Positions 1 to 8,900 of a stretch of DNA of 27,823 nt are shown in pieces. The position numbers were made by a program, and so were the translations under genes. The notes below the pieces were generated by a model. The model was given only the letters and a program-made list of their open reading frames with translations. It did no database searches and was not told the origin of the DNA. The stretch's first letter is position 1; every line of letters begins with the position of its first letter. Origin of the DNA: a bacterium (lineage in GTDB: Bacteria > UBA10199 > 2-02-FULL-44-16 > JAAZCA01); NCBI GenBank assembly GCA_041648665.1, contig JBAZOP010000041.1, forward strand, positions 1-27,823, in the 5' to 3' direction.

Positions 1-1
1 G

Positions 2-2542
2 GACATAAAGACGCTCGAGGATTACCGGCCGCCCGTCATCAGCGAGGTCTTTGCCGACGACGGGACCAAAATCGCCGAGTTCTGGACCGAATGCAGGATA
101 TTCCTCCCGTACGACAAGATCCCCAAGCTAGTGGCGCAGGCCTTCGTGGACGCGGAGGACGCGCGCTTCTTCGAGCACAAGGGCGTGGATATGCGCTCGA
201 TCGCGCGCGCCTTTGTCGCCAACCTGCAGGCTGGCGAGATCAAACAGGGAGGCAGCACCATCACCCAGCAGATCACGCGTTCTCTCCTGCTCACCCGCGA
301 GCGCAAGCTGTCGAGGAAGGTCAAGGAGGCGATACTCGCCACCAGGCTCGAACGCTACCTCGACAAGGAGACCATACTCACCCTCTATCTCAACCAGATA
401 TACCTGGGCAACCGCGCCTACGGTGTGGCGGCGGCCGCCCGCAACTATTTCAAGAAGCCGCTGAACCAGCTCTCGATCGCGCAGATCGCGCTGCTCGCCG
501 GCATGCCCTCCGCGCCGACGTCCTTCTCTCCCATCAACAACCCGGCGGAGGCCCGCCTGCGCCAGCTGCACGTCCTGAACCGAATGGTCGACGAAGGCCA
601 TCTCTCCGAGGAGGAGGCCGACAAGGCCAGGGCTGAAAAGTTCGAGATATTCGTCGCCGGCACCGACAAGGATTTCGACGACCCGGACGCCGCCTATTTT
701 TCCGAGCACGTGCGCAGGATCGTAAAGGAAAAATTCGGCGACGATTTCCTCTACCACAGAGGGCTCAAGATCTACACCACGGTCAACCTCAAGATGCAGC
801 ACGAGGCCGCAAAGGCGATCCGCCGCGGCATCGAGTCGCTCGACAGGCGCAAGGGATGGAGGGGGCCGCTGGAACACGTGGACGAGACCGAGATAACGGC
901 GAAGGCCAAGGAGTTCGCGGAGGAGAGCGCCTCCACGGACCGGATAATCCGCTGGCCGGTCGACGAAGAGCAATCAGCACAGGCTGCCGCGCCCAATGCC
1001 GGCAAGACCTACAAGGCGATCGTCACCGGTTTCAGCGGGCAGGAGGCGTTAGTCCAGACAGGCGACCTGCAGGGCGCGATACCGCATGAAGGATACAAGT
1101 GGGCGCATCCCTACACGAAATTCTCGTTCGGCGCGGAGAACTACAATTACGTCACGGACCCGAAGAGGATACTCAAGGTCGGCGACGTGATCATGGTGAG
1201 GCAGCGCGACGACGGCCAGTTCGACCTGTACCAGGACCCTGCGATACAGAGCGCGCTGGTCGCCATAGATCCGCGCACCGGATACGTCAAGGCGATGATG
1301 GGCGGCTACGACTTCGCAAAGAGCGAGTTCAACCGCGCAACCCAGGCGCTGCGCCAGCCGGGCTCGTCGTTCAAACCCTTCGCCTATTCGGCCGCGCTCG
1401 ACAAGGGCTATACGTTCAACACGACGATAATCGACGAACCGGTGCTCTACAAGGTGGGCAAGTTCGACACATGGAGCCCGAAGAATTACGGAGGCAACTA
1501 CAACGGCCCCACCCCCTTCATGAACGCGCTCAAGTTTTCGCGCAACATACCCACGGTCAAGATCGTCTACGACATAGGAACCCATTACCTGACCGCCTAT
1601 CAACGCAAGATGGGGATCACCACGCCGATCGAAAAATATCTCTCCATGGCGCTCGGCGCGAATGCGGTCTATCTCCTGGAGATGGTCCAGGCCTATGCCG
1701 TGTTCGACAACAACGGAAAGAAGGTGACCGCCACGGCGATCATCCGCATCGAGGATTCGAAGGGCAACGTGATAGAATCGGTCAACGCGCCCAGAACCGA
1801 GATCGCCGACACAGAGCTGCCCCTTTCCGAGGAAGAGAAGAACAAAACCACTCACGAGGAAAAAACCAAAGAGAAGACCAAGGAAAAGAAAAAACCCGGA
1901 TTGAAGGTCGACGTCATCGACCTCAACACCGCGCTCTTCGAGGAGGGCCAGCGCTTCATAGAACAGGACGGGCTCAACCTCACCGACCTGGAGATAAAGA
2001 CCCTCTACGGCTCCGAGATACCGCAGGACCATGTGATCACCCCGCAGACCGCCTATCTCATGGTGAAGCTCTTGAAGGGGGTGGTCGAGGGCGGCACGGG
2101 CGCCAGGGTGCAGGCGCTGCAGAAACCGGCGGCCGGCAAGACCGGCACGACCAACGACGAGACCGACGCCTGGTTCATAGGGTTCGTTCCCGATCTCGTC
2201 GCGGGCGTATGGGTGGGCTACGACGAGGTGCAGAAGATCGCTCCCGGCGCCACGGGCGGCGGCATCGCGGCCCCGATATTCATCGAATTCATGAAGATGG
2301 CGACCGAGGGCTGGGCGGCAAAGGACTTCGCCCCGCCCGACAACTTCCCTGCCGGCGACATCACGACTCTAGCCGGAGGCTCCTCTGTCCTGGGCTTGCG
2401 GCCCGGCCTTGAGGATATGTCAATGCACGGCGGCTCCGATCGCGCCGGCGAATTCTTCGAGGAGGACTTCGAGGGTTCTAGCGACAACAGCGGCGGAGGG
2501 AACCAAGAAGGCAATCAGGGCGGCGAGTATGAAGACCTGTAA
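2..2542 (+). CDS. Penicillin-binding protein 1A (bifunctional transglycosylase/transpeptidase), 5' end outside window
   Basis: Class A PBP that polymerises lipid II and cross-links peptidoglycan at the outer face of the inner membrane. The frame is open from base 2, and the translation before the GTG at 131 is already typical PBP1A (LEDYRPP, then FLPYDKIPKLV), so the true start, the N-terminal membrane anchor and the first glycosyltransferase residues lie upstream of the window. The GT51 domain shows EDARFFEHKGVD, GGSTITQQ and LNQIYLGN. An OB-like linker follows. The transpeptidase has SSFK (catalytic Ser codon at 1364), SRN near 1540 and KTGT at 2138-2149. Between SRN and KTGT there is a roughly 100-residue insert with a Lys/Glu-rich run (about 1826-1897). 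The C-terminus is acidic and Gly/Asn-rich. No clear intrinsic terminator follows the stop. The family call is secure; mrcA/ponA naming would be by analogy only. Confidence 0.95.
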   Translation, partial: DIKTLEDYRPPVISEVFADDGTKIAEFWTECRIFLPYDKIPKLVAQAFVDAEDARFFEHKGVDMRSIARAFVANLQAGEIKQGGSTITQQITRSLLLTRERKLSRKVKEAILATRLERYLDKETILTLYLNQIYLGNRAYGVAAAARNYFKKPLNQLSIAQIALLAGMPSAPTSFSPINNPAEARLRQLHVLNRMVDEGHLSEEEADKARAEKFEIFVAGTDKDFDDPDAAYFSEHVRRIVKEKFGDDFLYHRGLKIYTTVNLKMQHEAAKAIRRGIESLDRRKGWRGPLEHVDETEITAKAKEFAEESASTDRIIRWPVDEEQSAQAAAPNAGKTYKAIVTGFSGQEALVQTGDLQGAIPHEGYKWAHPYTKFSFGAENYNYVTDPKRILKVGDVIMVRQRDDGQFDLYQDPAIQSALVAIDPRTGYVKAMMGGYDFAKSEFNRATQALRQPGSSFKPFAYSAALDKGYTFNTTIIDEPVLYKVGKFDTWSPKNYGGNYNGPTPFMNALKFSRNIPTVKIVYDIGTHYLTAYQRKMGITTPIEKYLSMALGANAVYLLEMVQAYAVFDNNGKKVTATAIIRIEDSKGNVIESVNAPRTEIADTELPLSEEEKNKTTHEEKTKEKTKEKKKPGLKVDVIDLNTALFEEGQRFIEQDGLNLTDLEIKTLYGSEIPQDHVITPQTAYLMVKLLKGVVEGGTGARVQALQKPAAGKTGTTNDETDAWFIGFVPDLVAGVWVGYDEVQKIAPGATGGGIAAPIFIEFMKMATEGWAAKDFAPPDNFPAGDITTLAGGSSVLGLRPGLEDMSMHGGSDRAGEFFEEDFEGSSDNSGGGNQEGNQGGEYEDL

Positions 2543-2630
2543 GTCGTGATTTCAAAAACACCTCTGATTATTCTAAAGAAATCAACAAGCTGGACTGCAA
2601 ACCTTCAGCCTTCATTCTCCCCGGCCGAGG

Positions 2631-2639
2631 TGTTATAAT
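2631..2639 (+). promoter_or_regulatory. Extended -10 promoter for the small ORF at 2673
   Basis: A perfect TATAAT (2634-2639) is preceded by TG one base upstream (2631-2632), the extended -10 pattern of sigma-70 promoters. The -35 region is poor (TTCATT at 2611-2616), which is common for extended -10 promoters. It would start transcription near 2646, about 27 nt before the ATG at 2673. Confidence 0.6.
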
Positions 2640-2672
2640 GGCATTGGTTGGGAAAACGTGAAGGAGGCTTGT

Positions 2673-2921
2673 ATGATTCGTTTTCCGGCTTTCTTGAATC
2701 ATCGCCGCGAGAGGAGGGATGAAAGGGAAAAAGAGAAAGAGCTGACGATGCAAGGTTGGAGCAACAAGGAATCTGCGGCGCCTCATATGGGTTTTGAAAT
2801 GCAGCGCAACCTGCCCCACGGTATGGGACGCCATTTCGCCCGCAACGCGTTCAAAGGCAGGGGAATCCACCAGATGATCGCACATGCGGGATCGAGGCGC
2901 GGCCAGAGCAACGTCGGCTGA
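2673..2921 (+). CDS. Small basic orphan protein (82 aa), unknown function
   Basis: The ATG at 2673 has a strong Shine-Dalgarno (AAGGAGG, 2661-2667) with 5-nt spacing. I prefer it to the in-frame GTG at 2658, which lies before that site. The 82-residue product is rich in Arg, Lys, His and Met, begins with a highly charged stretch (HRRERRDEREKEKE) and has no hydrophobic segment or signal peptide. I do not recognise a family. It sits alone between the PBP gene and the convergent deacetylase gene, behind an extended -10 promoter. The strong promoter and ribosome site are the main evidence that it is real; nucleic-acid binding is only a guess from its charge. Confidence 0.5.
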   Translation: MIRFPAFLNHRRERRDEREKEKELTMQGWSNKESAAPHMGFEMQRNLPHGMGRHFARNAFKGRGIHQMIAHAGSRRGQSNVG

Positions 2922-3059
2922 CACAGGAAACCGGGTCCGGCTGGATGAGAAAGCGGATCATCTTTTTCGGCTTGAAGGAGGGTAGACCTGCAGCGCGGAA
3001 AGGAGATCAAGCTCAATAAATCCGGCCGGGCCTTTCTTTATCCGCAGCGACTCACAACA

Positions 3060-4001
3060 CTAACCCAAAGCCATCTCTTCGAGCTGCGCCTCCACGCACT
3101 CCCGCAGCGCAGATAGATCGTAGCCGCCCTCGAGGGTGCAGGCCATCCTGCCCTTGCAGACGTGATCGGCCAGCTCCACGAGCGAACGCATGATCCAGCG
3201 ATAGCCTTCGGTGGTCACGCGCATACCGCCGAGCGGGTCCTTGAGATGAGAATCGAAACCAGCGGAGACCAGGATGTACTGCGGAGAGAATTTCTCCACC
3301 GCCGGGATTATCGTGTCGCCGATCGCACGTTTGTACTCGTCGTCGCCCGCCCCTGCCGAAAGCGGAACATTGAGCGTGGCCCCCCTGCCCTCGCCTTCGC
3401 CCTTCTCCTCCTCAGAGCCCGTGCCCGGATAGAAGGGATAGCGATGGCAGGATGCGAAGAAGACGTCCCCCCTCTTGTAGAAGGAGTGTTGCGTGCCGTT
3501 GCCGTGGTGGATGTCGAAATCGACGATCGCGATGCGCTCAGCGCCGGCGACCTTCGCCAGCCACTCCGCGCCTATGGCCACGTTGTTGAAGATGCAGAAG
3601 CCCATGGCCCGGCCGCGCTCCGCGTGATGGCCCGGCGGCCTCACAAACGCGAAGGAGTTTCTGCATTCGCCCTTGTGCACTGACTCGACACAGGAGAGAA
3701 ACCCTCCGGCGGCGCGGATCGCCGCCTTCCAAGTGTAGGCGTTGGCGCTGGTGTCGGGGTCGAGGGCCACGAGCTCAGCGCCGTCGGTGTTCTTGATCCT
3801 CTGGATGTAGTCCCTGTCGTGGATAAATGCGATTTCGTCCTCTGTCGCGTCCCGGCCGGGAAGCTTCGCGAGCTCCCTCCCGATGCCGTCACCGTCGAGG
3901 ACTTCCTTTATGGCCTGCAGGCGTTTGGGAGATTCGGGGTGCAGATAGCCCATCTGGTGGAAGGTGCAGATATCATCGTAGAAGACCGCCGTGGACTTCA
4001 T
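3060..4001 (-). CDS. Histone deacetylase family protein (AcuC/HDAC-like)
   Basis: Zinc-dependent deacetylase of the arginase/deacetylase fold, 313 aa, full length for bacterial members. Visible active-site motifs: RPPGHHA (His125-His126), DFDIHHGNG (zinc ligands Asp163 and His165), SAGFD (zinc ligand Asp250) and EGGYD (catalytic Tyr294). Known substrates in the family are acetyl-lysines, acetylpolyamines or similar amides; the sequence does not say which. There is no signal peptide, so it should be cytosolic. The ATG overlaps the stop of the upstream PP2C phosphatase gene by 4 nt (ATGA), implying co-transcription and translational coupling. A deacetylase in one operon with a protein phosphatase, divergent from kinases, suggests a role in reversing protein modification, but this is inference from context. 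Confidence 0.92.
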   Translation of the reverse strand: MKSTAVFYDDICTFHQMGYLHPESPKRLQAIKEVLDGDGIGRELAKLPGRDATEDEIAFIHDRDYIQRIKNTDGAELVALDPDTSANAYTWKAAIRAAGGFLSCVESVHKGECRNSFAFVRPPGHHAERGRAMGFCIFNNVAIGAEWLAKVAGAERIAIVDFDIHHGNGTQHSFYKRGDVFFASCHRYPFYPGTGSEEEKGEGEGRGATLNVPLSAGAGDDEYKRAIGDTIIPAVEKFSPQYILVSAGFDSHLKDPLGGMRVTTEGYRWIMRSLVELADHVCKGRMACTLEGGYDLSALRECVEAQLEEMALG

Positions 4002-4882
4002 ATATCCGTCCAGTCCCTGGGCACTTCTGTGCTTTCCGTTACTTCCACGATCAGGGTGGTGATATTGTCGCGACCTCCCCTGTCCTTCGCCGCTTCCACC
4101 ATTCTGTCACAGGCGGTCTGCAGGTCGTCCATGCTTCCAAAATCGAGGATGTCAGCCTCGCCCAAGACGTTGCTGAGGCCATCGCTGCAGAGCAAAAACC
4201 GTTCCGGCGGTTTCATCGACAACACGTTTATATCCGCCCTGACCTCTTCCTTGAATCCCACGGATCTGGTAATCACGTTTCTCTTCTCGTGCGTCAGCGC
4301 CGCTTCCGGCGGAAGCTCCCCGCTCCTTATCCTGTCCTCCACCCATGTATGATCGTGTGTCAGAAGCTCTATCCTTCCGTCCGCCAGACGATATGCGCGG
4401 GAATCCCCCACATGAGCTATATAGATCTTGCCGTCGCGGACAAGGAGTGAGACGAGGGTGGTGCCCATCCTGTGCCTGGCCTTGAACCTTTTTTGAAATT
4501 CATCGTCGGGCCCTGCCCCGCCGCCCGGAAAGGCCTTCTCGATTTCCTTTTCGTTCAGATCGAAGAGTTTCTTGTTGATAATGAGCACTGCGAATTCCAT
4601 GAGTCGGGCAGGATCTACGCCGTCCCACATTCCGTCGGACGATATCGGCTCGAGCGTCGCATCGCCCCCCGCCGGAGCAGTGCGGCGAACGATCTTATCG
4701 AGGCTCTCCGACGTGAACCAGCTGGCGACTTCCCCCTTGTCATGCCCGCCCATGCCGTCGGCCACTATGAACACGCCCGCCGCCTCGTCCACGAGAAAGG
4801 CATCCTCATTATTGGCCCTTTGGCCGATATCCGACGCCGCACGAGCCCTTATCCTGATGTTCAGAGGTGTCGTCTTTTTCAT
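3998..4882 (-). CDS. PP2C-type Ser/Thr protein phosphatase
   Basis: Metal-dependent PPM/PP2C phosphatase, 294 aa, soluble. Motifs in order: NNEDAF (metal Asp27 region), VADGMGGHDKGE (Asp42, Gly43), GTTLVSLL, AHVGDSRAYR, THDHTW, ITRSVG, LLCSDGLSN and GRDNITTLIVEV, all the standard PP2C blocks. Such enzymes usually reverse phosphorylation by neighbouring Hanks-type kinases, and here the kinase genes are directly divergent (start at 4988). A roughly 35-residue insert between the N-terminal metal motif and GTTLVSLL contains a Gly/Pro-rich loop near FPGGGAGPDDE. No Shine-Dalgarno is visible. Instead an extended -10 lies only 10 nt before the ATG, suggesting a leaderless message. The gene overlaps the downstream deacetylase by 4 nt. 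Confidence 0.93.
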   Translation of the reverse strand: MKKTTPLNIRIRARAASDIGQRANNEDAFLVDEAAGVFIVADGMGGHDKGEVASWFTSESLDKIVRRTAPAGGDATLEPISSDGMWDGVDPARLMEFAVLIINKKLFDLNEKEIEKAFPGGGAGPDDEFQKRFKARHRMGTTLVSLLVRDGKIYIAHVGDSRAYRLADGRIELLTHDHTWVEDRIRSGELPPEAALTHEKRNVITRSVGFKEEVRADINVLSMKPPERFLLCSDGLSNVLGEADILDFGSMDDLQTACDRMVEAAKDRGGRDNITTLIVEVTESTEVPRDWTDI

Positions 4883-4892
4883 TACCAGGGAA

Positions 4893-4919
4893 CTTATAAC
4901 ACCATTCCCGTTCGATCAA
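4893..4919 (-). promoter_or_regulatory. Promoter of PP2C-deacetylase operon, probably leaderless
   Basis: Read on the minus strand: TTGATC (4914-4919), a 15-nt spacer, then TATAAG (4893-4898) preceded by TG one base upstream (extended -10). The -10 ends 10 nt before the ATG at 4882, so the expected start point would leave a leader of about 4 nt. No ribosome-binding site fits in that space. Confidence 0.5.
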
Positions 4920-4939
4920 GCTCAATCTATTGATATTTC

Positions 4940-4968
4940 TGGATATTTAGATGCCGTCGCGCTAATAT
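4940..4968 (+). promoter_or_regulatory. Promoter of pseudokinase-kinase operon
   Basis: TGGATA (4940-4945), a 17-nt spacer, then TAATAT (4963-4968), followed by a strong Shine-Dalgarno (AGGGAGGGG, 4977-4985) 2 nt before the ATG at 4988. It is back to back with the PP2C promoter in a 105-nt intergenic region, so the two operons could be co-regulated. Confidence 0.45.
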
Positions 4969-4987
4969 AAAAAATCAGGGAGGGGAT

Positions 4988-5995
4988 ATGAATCTCAAAG
5001 ACGAGAAGCGCGAAACGGATAACTGGGCCATCCCGCACGGCATGAGTCTTCCCGAGAACTACGAGGTGATGAGGCAAATCAGGGAGAGCCTCAAGTGGAC
5101 GGCATATCTGGCCAAGGACGGCCAGGGCAACAAGAGAACCCTCACCTACGTGGACGACGCCAAGATCCTGGAGAGATACAAGGTCTCCGCATTTCAAAGG
5201 GGGCTTTCGCCCGAGGAGGCGGAACGGGAAGCGGTCAAATACGCGCACGAGTACAAGGATCGACTATTGAAGATGGTCGAGAATGTGCGCGATCTGGGCA
5301 ACGAACACGTGGCGGCGATATTTGGAGCGAGCTACGACAAGGAGCGCGACCAGCTCGTCATAATCTCGGATTACACGCCGGGCGTGGATCTGGCGTACGC
5401 CGCCGAGAAGCTCAATCCCATGCAGCTCGTCTGCATATTCGCCCAGATCCTCTCCGGCATCGACTTCATCCACAAGAACGGCTTTCTCCATCTGAACATC
5501 AAGCCGTCGCGCATATATGTGGACTTCGAGCAGGACCCGCCGCAGGCACAGCTCACCGATTTCGGCTTCGCCGTGCCCATAGGCAAATACGAGGGCGAGA
5601 GTTCCGGCACCCTGCTCTACATGGCGCCGGAGGTCGTGATGAACCGAAAAGAGCTTATAGATGAGCGCGCCGACCTTTATTCCTTCGGGGTTACCATGTA
5701 CACGAGCCTGACCGGCCGGTTCCCGCTCGAAAACAGGTTGAACGCCCGATCCGACAAAAGCGAGTTTGCAAGGATAGTGGACAAGGAGGAGAGCGTGAGG
5801 ACCCCTCCGTCATTTTACAACAAACGCGTCCCGAAGGAACTTGACGAGCTCATCATAGGTCTACTCGAAAAAAAACCCGATAGGCGCAAATACGCGCACG
5901 CCGACGTGCTTCTGTCCGCATTCAACGAGCTGTGGCCCAAGGAGTGCTCCGGCATGACGCGCGAGGGCATAAGCAGCTTATCTTCCTATGACTGA
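4988..5995 (+). CDS. Predicted pseudokinase of the Hanks-type (STPK) family
   Basis: 335 aa with the C-lobe of a Ser/Thr protein kinase: LTDFGFAVP (Asp191), MAPEVV, DLYSFGVTMY and an Arg-containing C-terminal helix. Three elements needed for catalysis are missing. The glycine loop is replaced (I31 to A42, RESLKWTAYLA, has no glycines). The VAIK lysine position reads TLTY (about residue 53). The HRD catalytic Asp is Asn170 (HLNIKP). DFG and APE are kept, so nucleotide or partner binding may persist. No transmembrane segment is visible. It is 3 nt upstream of a kinase gene that has all the catalytic residues and shares a similar charged helical insert before helix C, suggesting a paralogous pair in which this one is a regulator or scaffold. 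That role is inference. Confidence 0.85.
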   Translation: MNLKDEKRETDNWAIPHGMSLPENYEVMRQIRESLKWTAYLAKDGQGNKRTLTYVDDAKILERYKVSAFQRGLSPEEAEREAVKYAHEYKDRLLKMVENVRDLGNEHVAAIFGASYDKERDQLVIISDYTPGVDLAYAAEKLNPMQLVCIFAQILSGIDFIHKNGFLHLNIKPSRIYVDFEQDPPQAQLTDFGFAVPIGKYEGESSGTLLYMAPEVVMNRKELIDERADLYSFGVTMYTSLTGRFPLENRLNARSDKSEFARIVDKEESVRTPPSFYNKRVPKELDELIIGLLEKKPDRRKYAHADVLLSAFNELWPKECSGMTREGISSLSSYD

Positions 5996-5998
5996 GAC

Positions 5999-8900
5999 AT
6001 GAACCCCGACAAAATCGACCAATACACGATTCAGAGGCCCGCGATAGCCAAGGGCGGTTTCGGCGTGGTGCACGAAGCGACCTCGCCCGACGGCAGACGC
6101 ATCGCCGTCAAGGTGCTCAACCGCGAAGCGGTGGAGATGCGCATCGAGCAGATGCTCAAGGCAAAGAACCCCGGCATCGAAAGAGACCTGGAGACCCTCA
6201 GGATAGAGACACAAAAAGCGTATGCTCAAAACGTAGAGCAGTTCAAGACCGAATACCAGTGGCTCACGAGGCTCAGACACCCCAACATAGCCGAGGTCAT
6301 CGACATCGGTTGCCACGACGGCAGCTATTACATAGCGTCCGAATTCATCGACGGCTCACCCATCGCGGATTGCGTGAAAGGATGGAATCCGGAGGAGATG
6401 GTGCCGCTGTTCGTCCAGGCGCTCGCAGGGTTGGACTTCATCCACAGAAACGGCCTGATACACCTCGACATAAAATCGGCCAACATCCTGGTGAGGCGGT
6501 CGAACGGCGGCTACGACGTGAAGATAATAGACTTCGGACTGGCCATGACGCCCGACGAATACACGGGCAAGATAATGGGCACGATGTCCACGATGGCGCC
6601 GGAGGTGGCACTGGGGCTTACGGAAGAGGTGGACGGACGGGCCGATCTCTTCTCCATGGCCGCCGTCATGTACTTCTGCCTAACCTGGAGCGTATCCTTT
6701 CCTTATCCGAGGCCCAAGGCAACGAACAGGGAATCCGTTCGGCGCGTCATCGCCCGCGAGGAAACTCTCACGATCAGGCCGCCGTCGGAGGTGCATCACA
6801 GGCCGATCGAATTTCCGGAACATCTCGAGAAAGTGGTCATGAGGCTTTTGGCGCACAAGGCACGGGACCGCTTCTATCCCAACGCGCGAGCGGTGATAAA
6901 CGCCCTGACGACCCAAAGGACCGAAGCCTTTGCAGACACGCCGGACACTCTCGGGGCCTACCTCAGGCCCGAGCACAACAGATACATAGGCAGGGATGAC
7001 CTCGTTGCCCAAGTTTTAAGCGGGATAGAGACGCTCAAAAAAGGCGAGCCGCCCCCCTGCCCCATCGTAAGGATCGAGGGAGGCGAAGGCTTGGGCAAAA
7101 CTCATTTTCTCCGTCTCGTTCACGACGCCGCAGGCCGGAACATCGAAAAAATTGCGCTGCACCATATCTCATTTCCGTCCGGCAACGACGCGGCCGTCGC
7201 CTGGGCAAACGCGTTGACCGAGGACCTAGCGAAAAACGAAAAACCGATCCTCGCGCTCGTCGACAACATCCACGAATGCGCGGGAATTTCCTACAAAGTC
7301 GCGGAGGCGATCCTCGGTTTCGTCCGCCTCGCAACGGAAAAGGCCCATTCGCCCGAAGTATACGCCGACATAAGGCCCGCGATGATCGTCTTCACCGTAA
7401 GCGACAACGCGCCGAGCGTGAAAGCCGCATCGGAGGGCATAGCTAATTTGATCGATGCGTCGAAAAAGGACTTTGAATTCGCAAGGATCGTCTCCCTCAA
7501 ACCCTTTGGGGCAAAGGAGATCGACGAGTACCTCACATCGACGCCCGCGCTCGACGGAAAGCGCCCCGATGGAAGGCGCGTCGACGCACTCCTCAATCGC
7601 ACTTCGGGAATCCCGCGCGAGATCGTGGAGACGCTCACCGAAATGGACAAACAGGGGATACTCTTCGACGCCGAGGGGGACATCGTCATACCCGACTTGG
7701 AAACAGGGATGGGAAGCGCGAAGGCCTCCAGGTCGACCGAAGAACGGCTGCTGGCGCAATACAGGGCTTTACCCGAGAACCAGCGCCGCATCTGCGAGAT
7801 TATGGCATGTTGGCGCGCAAGGCCCATGCTACCCGCACCGACCATCGGAGACATCCTCTCCTTCTCCACGGGCGCGGCCAGGGGACAGGCGGTCAGGGCG
7901 CTCGTCCAAGCGGATGTCCTACATTACAACGCTGAAAACGATCGCTATTCCTTTGCAAACGACTTCATGGCCTCGGTCGTGCACGAAGCCATGGACGAAG
8001 CGTCGAGGGGCGAAATTCACCGAGCTATAGCGACGTTGCTCTCGCGCGACGCCCTCGCTGCCGAGGAATTTAGGGACGCCGTGGGGTATCACACGGCCTA
8101 TTCGAACGATGCGAAGGCGGCCGCAAGGAGTTCGGCAAGCCTGGGAAGACGCCTCTTGTACGACGTCGGCAACATACCGGTGGCCATCGAGCTGCTCAAT
8201 CGAGCATGCGATCTGACGAAGGAAAGCGATTGGAAGCTTTGGGCGTACGCGACAACCCTCCTGGCCGAGGCGCTCTCCCACGCGGAGAGACACGACGAAG
8301 CCGGCGAGGCCGTCCGCGAGGGCCTGAATCTCGTCGGAGAGAGGTCGATACAATGGAGGCTGGCGCTTGAGTCGAGGGGCATAGTCCATTTCCTCAACAA
8401 GGGGATGATGGACGAGGCTTTAGAGATGATCGAGAGAGCACAGAAAGATCTCGCCGCGACCCACGGCGCGATCACACGCCTTGCGTTCATGAATCTCAAA
8501 GGCAGGTATCACTACGAGATGGCGACTAGGGGAATGGGCGATACGACGGAGCATCTTAACCTGGCGCGCGAGATATTCGAGGACACGGCGCGAGCGGAAC
8601 GCGAACTCCCCGAGGGGGCGAGGCGCAGGGTCTCGGGGGGCGGGCTTCACCTCGTCCACAAGCATATGGGACAATACGACCTGGCCGCGGAGGCGCTGGA
8701 AGAATACATTGAGGGACATGAGCTTACCGACTACGCCCTTGCAAACGCCTCCAGGGAGCTCGCCGAGCTCTATAGGGTGAGAAGGGAATACGACAAATCG
8801 CTCGAATACGCCGCAAAAGCCGCGGCACTGGCCAAAAAGAAGCACATGGGCAGGCTCCTGTTTCACGCGCTCGGAGCGCTGGCCAACCTTTATCACGACA

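Noticed and set aside
131..133. GTG as start of the PBP1A gene
   Set aside because: The frame is open and clearly PBP1A-like upstream to base 2, so the true start is outside the window.
2945..3019. 24-codon ORF after the small orphan gene
   Set aside because: No ribosome site and too short to support without other evidence.
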